Source: CAWDPQ01 sp963804245
GTDB lineage: Bacteria > Acidobacteriota > Vicinamibacteria > Vicinamibacterales > 2-12-FULL-66-21
Reading direction: 5' to 3'
DNA length: 64,000 nt
NCBI GenBank assembly: GCA_963804245.1
Contig: CAWDPQ010000009.1
Location: 248,001 to 312,000 of the forward strand
This document shows, in pieces, positions 58,613 to 64,000 of the stretch (positions are counted from its first letter, which is position 1; each line of letters begins with the position of its first letter). The position numbers and the translations under genes were made by a program. The notes beneath the pieces were generated by a model that searched no databases, was not told the DNA's origin, and was given only the letters and a program-made list of their open reading frames with translations.

Positions 58613-59197
58613 ATGCTGAACATGAAACGAGTGGCAGTTGTGGCCCTGTTGATGACGATGGGAACCGCGATTGCGGTTGCGGGAGTGAAGGTCCAGTCCC
58701 AACGCGACCCGAAGTTTGACTTCTCCCAGCTCAAGACCTGGTCATGGAATCCGTCGGGGCCTGGTGACGTCAAGGTGTGGGTGACAGCCGAATCGAAATC
58801 CGAGCCGGTCAAGCGCAAGTACGAGCCAGTCATCATGCAGGCAGTGGAGGACGAACTCGCCCGGCGCGGGTTGAGTCGGGCGTCCGCCACGCCGCCCGAC
58901 TTCAACGTGACCTACTACCTCCTCATTACGGTCGGAACCGACTCACAGCAGATGGGACAGTTCCTCCCGGCCGTCGCTCAGTGGGGACTGCCGCCCTTCG
59001 CCCCTCAAACGACCTCGCTCAAGATGTACCCACAGGGCTCGCTCGTGCTGGACATCGCGTCGCCGGATCCCAGCCACGTCGTCTGGCGCGCGGTCGCCCA
59101 GGCCGAAATCGATCTGGAACGGACTGAGGCTCAGCGCGCCGTACGCATCCGGAACGTTGTTCGCGATGTCGTAGCAAAATTGCCCCGGAAAAAGTAG
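58613..59197 (+). CDS. DUF4136 domain secreted protein
   Basis: The 194-residue product has a signal peptide (MLNMKRVAVVALLMTMGTAI, ending AVAG). ATG 58613 or ATG 58622 may be the start. The DUF4136 core reads VKVQSQRDPKFDFSQLKTWS, YEPVIMQAVEDELARRGLSR, FNVTYYLLITVGTDSQQMGQ, PQGSLVLDIASPDPSHVVWR and AQRAVRIRNVVRDVVAKL. DUF4136 proteins are common periplasmic or lipid-anchored proteins of unknown role; no lipobox is evident here. It runs divergently from the TonB remnant. Confidence 0.88.
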   Translation: MLNMKRVAVVALLMTMGTAIAVAGVKVQSQRDPKFDFSQLKTWSWNPSGPGDVKVWVTAESKSEPVKRKYEPVIMQAVEDELARRGLSRASATPPDFNVTYYLLITVGTDSQQMGQFLPAVAQWGLPPFAPQTTSLKMYPQGSLVLDIASPDPSHVVWRAVAQAEIDLERTEAQRAVRIRNVVRDVVAKLPRKK

Positions 59198-59303
59198 GTT
59201 CGCGGGGATTTTCGATCGCGGCCCAAAAACGAAGGCGCCACTCCGCTCGCGCGCCTCGCCTCGTTGCGGGTTACTATTCTGCGAAGTCTCCCGGCCAGAT
59301 AGC

Positions 59304-60125
59304 GTGATCCACTTCCAATCATCGTTCGAGATCGGCAGCCGCCAGGCCATCAATCGGCGCACGTTCTGCGGCATGGCTGCGGGCACGCTCGCGTCTTTCG
59401 CCACCGCCGGCGGGTGCCACACGCCCGAGGCGCAACAGCAGCTGCCGAGTGCGCTGACGAGCGATGGGAGGATTCACGCCCGGCCGCGTCCGCGCGCCAC
59501 AAATTCAGAAACGGGGACCAGGGCGCTCGGACTCACGCACGGCCGCGATGCGATCCTCCAGTTGCCGTCCAAACCTTCTGCAGCTCCGCTTCCTTTGCTG
59601 GTGCTTCTACACGGCGCCGGTGGGAGCGGTGCCGGAGTGCTCCGGCGCCTCGGCTCGTTCGCAGACGAGGCCGGGATCGCCGTGCTGGCACCCGACTCGC
59701 GCGAGTCCAGCTGGGACGCGATCCGGGGCGATCTCGGACCGGACGTGAGTTTTCTGAACCGCGCTCTCGAGCGAGTCTTCGAGACGGTTGCGACGGATCC
59801 AGCGCGCCTGTGCATCGGTGGATTTTCCGATGGTGCGACCTACGCCGTCTCGCTTGGACTCATCAACGGCGATCTGTTTCCGCGCGTCGCCGCGTTCTCG
59901 CCCGGCTTCGTCATCCCTGGTGCGACGCACGGCAAGCCGCGATTCTTCGTCTCGCACGGTACCGCAGACAAGATCCTTCCGATCGATCGCTGCAGTCGCG
60001 CGATCGTGTCACGACTGCAGAAACGCGGATACGACGTGACGTTCCGCGAATTCGACGGCGGCCACGACATCCCACCGGCCATCGCCCGCGAAGGCATGAC
60101 CTGGATCGCAGCATCCGGGTCCTGA
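59304..60125 (+). CDS. Secreted alpha/beta hydrolase (PHB-depolymerase/esterase-like)
   Basis: The 273-residue protein starts at GTG 59304 and carries a twin-arginine-like, lipobox-bearing leader (NRRTFCGMAAGTLASFATAG, then GC). The hydrolase fold has LLVLLHGAGGSGAGVLRRLG with the oxyanion HG, nucleophile S175 in CIGGFSDGATYAVSL (GFSDG), acid D222 in HGTADKILP and H254 in GGHDIPPA. It is a serine esterase with a complete catalytic triad. The substrate is uncertain; relatives split polyhydroxyalkanoates or feruloyl esters. It is 106 nt downstream of DUF4136. Confidence 0.85.
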   Translation: MIHFQSSFEIGSRQAINRRTFCGMAAGTLASFATAGGCHTPEAQQQLPSALTSDGRIHARPRPRATNSETGTRALGLTHGRDAILQLPSKPSAAPLPLLVLLHGAGGSGAGVLRRLGSFADEAGIAVLAPDSRESSWDAIRGDLGPDVSFLNRALERVFETVATDPARLCIGGFSDGATYAVSLGLINGDLFPRVAAFSPGFVIPGATHGKPRFFVSHGTADKILPIDRCSRAIVSRLQKRGYDVTFREFDGGHDIPPAIAREGMTWIAASGS

Positions 60126-60446
60126 CTTCCCGTTCCGGGCGATCAGGAGATCGTCGCCCGGCTCTCTTGATCTCCACTCTGTAATCACAAATTCGAGATC
60201 GTCATGCGGTCGAAGGCGTTTCTGCGCTGATGTGAGCACGATCCCGGCAAGACCGCAGGCGCCTGCTGGCAGGATGGTTGCGAATGCCCTGCGGGCATCA
60301 CTGTGCGCATGACCGTGCGCTGACTCCCTACAGCCGAGATAGGTGCCGTTTCCGGGCGAAATTTTTCAATTTGCTGCGGACGGCACTGGGTTATTGCGTA
60401 GAATCCGGTGTTTTCCCAGAACCTGGCGCCCTGACCTGGAGGTCAG
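60126..60446. other. Intergenic region without a recognised gene
   Basis: These 321 bases between the esterase stop and the CBM6-nuclease start show no supported protein or RNA. A small hairpin-like GAATGCCCTGCGGGCATC lies at 60282-60299. An AT-rich stretch (AAATTTTTCAATTT, 60360-60373) just upstream of the next gene may hold its promoter. I looked for a riboswitch fold and cannot support one. Confidence 0.5.
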
Positions 60447-61826
60447 ATGAATCGACGCGTCGTCTTCCACAGGGTTTCCGGGATTCCAGCTCGCCAGAGC
60501 GCGAGACGTGTCGCCGTTGCGGTCGCGGTGCTGTCGTTCGTCATCACCTCGCTGCAGAGTGCGGTCGCCCTCGCGCAAGGTCCGCCGGCGCCGCCGGCGC
60601 GATTCCACATCGTGGGAGAAGAACCACCGCCGATCTCGTCGGGCCCGAGCACGCCGCGTGAAATTCCAGGAACGATTGAGGCGGAGCTGTTCGACAGCGG
60701 CGCCAATGGTTCCGCCTACTGGGACAGCAGCTCCGGCAACAGCGGCCATCAGTACCGCGCCACGGACGTCGACATCGAAGGCTGCACCGAGGGCGGATAC
60801 AACGTGGGGTGGACCACGTCCGGTGAGTGGCTGGGTTACACCGTGAGCGTGGCTGCGGCCGGTACCTACAACTTCGATTTTCGCGTGGCCTCGGTTGGTG
60901 GCGGCACGCTGCACGTCGAGTTCAACGGTGAGGACAAGACCGGCGGCGTCGGAGTGCCGTCAACGGGAGGCTGGCAGACCTGGACCACGGTGCGGAAAAC
61001 CGTGACGCTGAATGCCGGCACGCAGTCGATGCGCGTGGTGTTCGACACCGGCAACGTCAATCTGCACCTGGTGAGCGTCTGGTTGGCGCCGGGCTCCAGC
61101 CCGCCGCCACCGCCGCCACCGCCTCCTCCGCCGTCTGGTGGAGGCGGCAGGCTGCGCGTCGCCACCTGGAACATTGACTTCGGTGGTGGAAATCTCGCCG
61201 CGCAGGCGCACGAAATTGCCAACAGCGGCGCCGATGTCGTGCTGCTGCAGGAGGCGTCGACGTTCGAAGAATACATGCCGACGACATATGCCGACCGGCT
61301 CAGGCAGTTGACGGGGCAGACCTGGTATCACGTCTGGGCCCCGGCCGAGCCCTGTCCGAACGCATGTCAGGGATTCTTGATCCTGAGCAAGCTGCCAATC
61401 GTCTCATCCTCGACGGCCACGTTCGTCGGGGCAGCCACCGCCCGCGCCGTGATCAATGTGGGCGGTGTCAACGTCAATCTGTTCGGGCTCCATCTCGAGT
61501 ACTACGACACCAACAAACGAACCGCACAACTCCTGCAGATCATGGACTGGGCTCGCCAGTTCTCCGCGCCGCGGATCGTCGGCGGCGACTTCAACTCCTG
61601 GTGGGGAGAATGGTGGATCGCGCAGATGGAGTCGGAATACACCGATACCTGGCAGGACGTCACGGGCAGCGATGTGAACGGCTATACGCTGAACGGCACC
61701 GTGCGCTTCGACTATCTGTTCCGGTCCCGCGACCAGGCTTCCCGTCTGACGCCGACCGCGTGCTGGGTGCAGTCGACCGGACTGTCAGATCACGCGTTGG
61801 TGATTGCCGACTATCAAGTACGGTAG
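60447..61826 (+). CDS. Secreted CBM6 domain - polyproline linker - endonuclease/exonuclease/phosphatase protein
   Basis: The 459-residue protein has a signal peptide (ending ALAQ near residue 48). Residues about 70-213 are a CBM6-like carbohydrate-binding module (PGTIEAELFDSGANGSAYWD; GYNVGWTTSGEWLGYTVSVA; GGTLHVEFNGEDKTGGVGVP; NVNLHLVSVWL). A linker of 11 prolines and Gly residues follows (about 215-235). Residues 236-459 are an EEP-type domain: RVATWNIDF, DVVLLQEAST, GGDFNSWWGEWW and LSDHALVIADY, the four canonical catalytic regions. The EEP set supports DNase, RNase or phosphodiesterase activity, targeted by the CBM to polysaccharide. I have not seen this fusion often. Confidence 0.88.
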   Translation: MNRRVVFHRVSGIPARQSARRVAVAVAVLSFVITSLQSAVALAQGPPAPPARFHIVGEEPPPISSGPSTPREIPGTIEAELFDSGANGSAYWDSSSGNSGHQYRATDVDIEGCTEGGYNVGWTTSGEWLGYTVSVAAAGTYNFDFRVASVGGGTLHVEFNGEDKTGGVGVPSTGGWQTWTTVRKTVTLNAGTQSMRVVFDTGNVNLHLVSVWLAPGSSPPPPPPPPPPPSGGGGRLRVATWNIDFGGGNLAAQAHEIANSGADVVLLQEASTFEEYMPTTYADRLRQLTGQTWYHVWAPAEPCPNACQGFLILSKLPIVSSSTATFVGAATARAVINVGGVNVNLFGLHLEYYDTNKRTAQLLQIMDWARQFSAPRIVGGDFNSWWGEWWIAQMESEYTDTWQDVTGSDVNGYTLNGTVRFDYLFRSRDQASRLTPTACWVQSTGLSDHALVIADYQVR

Positions 61827-61853
61827 TCAGTTACCCACTGCGTAGGCGCGTTG

Positions 61854-62048
61854 TCACGCGCCGTCCGGCGTGGCGCCGACCGTTTCGCAGAGCTCGCACC
61901 GGTAGAAGATCAGACCCATACTGCGGCGCGTGACGAAAGCGAGTTTGCAGCAGTTCGGACATTGCACCCGCCCGAGGTCCGCGTCCTCCACATGCTCGTC
62001 GGCACGTGCGGCGAATACATTCGGGTCGGAGCCATCAGGCGAGACCAT
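61854..62048 (-). CDS. Small zinc-ribbon protein
   Basis: ATG 62048 gives 64 residues (the frame continues to 62072). The core is RVQCPNCCKLAFVTRRSMGL, then IFYRCELCETVG, with two CxxC knuckles that should bind one zinc ion. The rest is charged and non-conserved. A short soluble protein of this kind usually binds nucleic acid or a partner protein. It lies between the convergent CBM6-nuclease gene and a tandem REP pair. Confidence 0.65.
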   Translation of the reverse strand: MVSPDGSDPNVFAARADEHVEDADLGRVQCPNCCKLAFVTRRSMGLIFYRCELCETVGATPDGA

Positions 62049-62084
62049 CGCCGGGATACTAGCACGGCACATTGCGCGTTCCGT

Positions 62085-62147
62085 GACGCCCGGCCTGAAG
62101 GGCCTACGGCGCGGCTCTGTGACGCCCGGCCTAAAGGCCGGGCCTAC
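62085..62147 (-). repeat. Two tandem REP hairpins, GTAG-headed, same orientation
   Basis: Unit b (62120-62147) reads, on the - strand, GTAGGCCCGGCCTTTAGGCC and GGGCGTC. Unit a (62085-62108) is the same sequence with a 4-nt shorter arm after the GTAG head. They are direct repeats spaced 39 bp apart, unlike the inverted pairs at 558 and 21378. They lie 8 nt after the ADOP permease stop (62155). Confidence 0.8.
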
Positions 62148-62154
62148 GGTGCGA

Positions 62155-64000
62155 CTATTCCTCCCGCAACGCCACGACGGGATCGACGAGTGTCGCCCGC
62201 CGTGCCGGTAGATAGCTCGCCAGCAGCGCGATCGCGATCAGTACGATCGGCACCGCGGAAAACGTCACCACGTCCGTCGTGCTCACGCCGAACAGAAGGC
62301 TGGCCATGACGCGCGTCAGCGCCGCCGCACCAACGAGGCCGATGACAATTCCGGCGCCGGTGAGCTCCATGCCTTGCCGGATCACCATACCGACTATGCG
62401 GCTTCGTTGGGCGCCCAGTGCCAGGCGCACGCCGATGTCGTGCGTTCCTTGTGTCACCAAGTACGACATGACGCCGTAAACCCCGACCACCGCCAGTATC
62501 AGCGCGAACGCCGCGAAGGCCCCGAGCATCAAGGTCGAAAATCGCTGGCGGGCCAGTGACGCGTGCATGCGGTCCTGCATGGTGCGGACGTCATACACCG
62601 GGATGGTAGGGTCGACTTCCTGGATCGCACGCGCGATGGCGCCGGCGGCAGCCGCCGGATCCGATGACGTCCTCGCCACCTGGTATTGCAGCAGTCCCGG
62701 CGACGGGCGATAGAACACGATGCGGCCATCGATATCAAGGCCGTATTGCTTCACCGTGCCGACGACCCCGACGATCGTCATGGGCTGCTTGGGATCTCGC
62801 CAGAGATGCTTGCCAAGCGGATCCTGGCCTGGCCAGAAACGCTGCGCGAACTTCTCGTCGACGATGACCACCGGCTGCGCGTTCGGCAGCGTGTCGAACT
62901 CAGAGAAGGAGCGGCCCTTCAGCAGAGGAATTTCCAGTGTACGGAAATAATCCGGTGTGGCGGCGCGCTGATCGACCTGCAGTTCCTGCCCGGGCTGCGG
63001 GGTGAAACCTTCAACATTGATCGAGCCCCAGCCGACAGCCGACGTGAAGGGCAGCGCCGAGACGGCACCGCGCACCTTCACGCCAGGTACGGCGGCGATC
63101 TTGTCGCTGATCTGGCGGAAGAACTCGACCGCGGCCTCACGGTTTGGAAACTGCCGGCCGCTGGCTCCGAGGCGCATGGAGATCACGTTGTCCGCGTTGA
63201 ATCCCGGCGACACATCCTGCAGGTGCATGAAACTGCGAATGAGGAGTCCGGCGCCGATCAAAAGCATGAGAGAAAGCGCGACCTCGGATACCACGAGCAG
63301 GCTCCGCAGGCGGCGCCGCGAGGTACCGAAGCCGCCATCTCCCTGCGCGCTGCGGCCGCCGAGTTTGAGCGAGGTGTTGAGGTCGACGTTGACGGCGCGC
63401 AACGCCGGAGCGAGGCCGAAGACGATCCCCGTCAGGATTGACACGCCGAAGGTGAACGCCAGCACGGAGCCGTCGATGGTGATGACGTCCAGGCGTGGAA
63501 TGTTGCCAGGGTTGATCGTGCGAACGAGGTACAGGCTCCCTTTGGCGATCAGCAGGCCGACCGCGCCGCCCATCAGGCCCAGCAGCACCGTTTCCGTCAG
63601 CAGCTGACGGACGAGGCGTTTCCAGCTCGCGCCAAGTGCCGTGCGGATCGCCACCTCCTTCTGCCGCCCGCTGGCGCGCGTCAGCAGCAGGTTGGCAACG
63701 TTGGCGCAGGCGATGAGAAGAACCAGCGCAACCGATCCCAGCAGCACCAGCACGGCCCGCCGGACGTCGCCGACGACCTGCTCGAGCAGCGGGACCACGC
63801 TGATGGTGAACGTGCGATCGCGTTTGTCTTTGTCGCGGATGTTGGCGGCGATGACGCTGATGTCCGCCTGCGCCTGCTCGACGGTCACGCCCGGCTTCAG
63901 ACGCGCCATGAGGTTGTAGTTCTCGTCGCCGCGGCGATTGACCGCGTCAGCTCCGAACGGCAGTGGCAGGAACACGTCCATCTGTCTGATGCTCGACACG
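62155..64000 (-). CDS. ADOP-type duplicated ABC permease, truncated by the window end
   Basis: The frame is open to the last base, so the N-terminal helix and part of the first periplasmic domain lie outside. The present 614 residues include MARLKPGVTVEQAQADISVI, the first FtsX domain (ACANVANLLLTRASGRQKEV; AIRTALGASWKRLVRQLLTE), the second periplasmic domain (DEKFAQRFWPGQDPLGKHLW) and final FtsX domain (GVYGVMSYLVTQGTHDIGVR; ending ARRATLVDPVVALREE). It has no frameshift. REP hairpins follow the stop. Confidence 0.9.
   Translation of the reverse strand, partial: VSSIRQMDVFLPLPFGADAVNRRGDENYNLMARLKPGVTVEQAQADISVIAANIRDKDKRDRTFTISVVPLLEQVVGDVRRAVLVLLGSVALVLLIACANVANLLLTRASGRQKEVAIRTALGASWKRLVRQLLTETVLLGLMGGAVGLLIAKGSLYLVRTINPGNIPRLDVITIDGSVLAFTFGVSILTGIVFGLAPALRAVNVDLNTSLKLGGRSAQGDGGFGTSRRRLRSLLVVSEVALSLMLLIGAGLLIRSFMHLQDVSPGFNADNVISMRLGASGRQFPNREAAVEFFRQISDKIAAVPGVKVRGAVSALPFTSAVGWGSINVEGFTPQPGQELQVDQRAATPDYFRTLEIPLLKGRSFSEFDTLPNAQPVVIVDEKFAQRFWPGQDPLGKHLWRDPKQPMTIVGVVGTVKQYGLDIDGRIVFYRPSPGLLQYQVARTSSDPAAAAGAIARAIQEVDPTIPVYDVRTMQDRMHASLARQRFSTLMLGAFAAFALILAVVGVYGVMSYLVTQGTHDIGVRLALGAQRSRIVGMVIRQGMELTGAGIVIGLVGAAALTRVMASLLFGVSTTDVVTFSAVPIVLIAIALLASYLPARRATLVDPVVALREE

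Noticed and set aside
60126..60446. Possible riboswitch upstream of the CBM6-nuclease gene
   Set aside because: Only a short hairpin and AT-rich stretch are visible; no known aptamer core could be matched.
1..64000. Insertion sequence or prophage
   Set aside because: Dispersed palindromes are present, but no transposase, integrase, terminal direct repeats or phage genes were found.

Overview
The window looks like a chromosomal segment of a high-GC soil-type bacterium of the phylum Acidobacteriota, most likely class Vicinamibacteria. That placement is an inference from gene content: five large duplicated FtsX/MacB-type permeases of the acidobacterial 'ADOP' type, a Ser/Thr kinase fused to a TolB/WD40-like propeller, a PadR regulator paired with a small membrane protein, many carboxypeptidase-regulatory-like (Ig-type) secreted proteins, DUF1080, DUF2330 and DUF1684 proteins, and the C-terminal remnant of an Oar/TonB-type receptor. 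No rRNA, tRNA, CRISPR array, integrase or transposase gene was seen.

Layout. 1-9.1 kb: end of a ceramidase-like gene, a Tat-type DegT aminotransferase, a GT-C-like membrane protein, an enolase-superfamily enzyme, an SGNH (rhamnogalacturonan acetylesterase-like) hydrolase, a ChbG/YdjC deacetylase and a PQQ dehydrogenase with an N-terminal cytochrome c; together this reads as secreted sugar and polysaccharide metabolism. 9.1-14.3 kb: an ABC exporter, a cupin, a methyltransferase and a NarL-type two-component pair. 14.5-19 kb: an ADOP permease, then an ABC-2 ATPase/permease pair. 19-26 kb: DUF2330 and RnfD-like genes, then a pair of large paralogous secreted beta-rich proteins. 25.6-33.6 kb: permease-prefix protein/PadR divergent from the kinase, a secreted alpha/beta hydrolase, a TPR fragment and lysC. 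33.7-38.9 kb: two ADOP permeases. 39-48.3 kb: secreted propellers, HupE/UreJ, two DUF1080 proteins and two carboxypeptidase-regulatory-like proteins. 48.3-53 kb: DinB, a DUF1624-type acyltransferase, an O-methyltransferase and two lipoproteins. 53-64 kb: an ADOP permease, a propeller/MoaD-like/unknown operon, a TonB-receptor remnant, DUF4136, an esterase, a CBM6-nuclease fusion, a zinc-ribbon protein and a truncated ADOP permease.

The most distinctive content is between the genes. Several families of dispersed palindromes are present. (1) GTAG/GGAG-headed REP hairpins, two of them as inverted pairs (REPIN-like), with the TAG of GTAG serving as the stop codon of two genes. (2) Perfect or near-perfect palindromes with arm GGGGTCAGATCTTGTTTCTT, each 7-19 nt upstream of a start codon. 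(3) Long imperfect hairpins with purine-rich, internally periodic arms (GGAGAA-, GGAGGTCA- and GGGAGTT-type), mostly just 3' of stop codons.

At least five genes need a single-base indel correction, and two more appear to have lost the frame of their start codon. The rest of each frame is intact, so sequencing or assembly indel error is the simpler explanation, and I annotate these as full-length genes. All calls come from reading the sequence; no database search was run.
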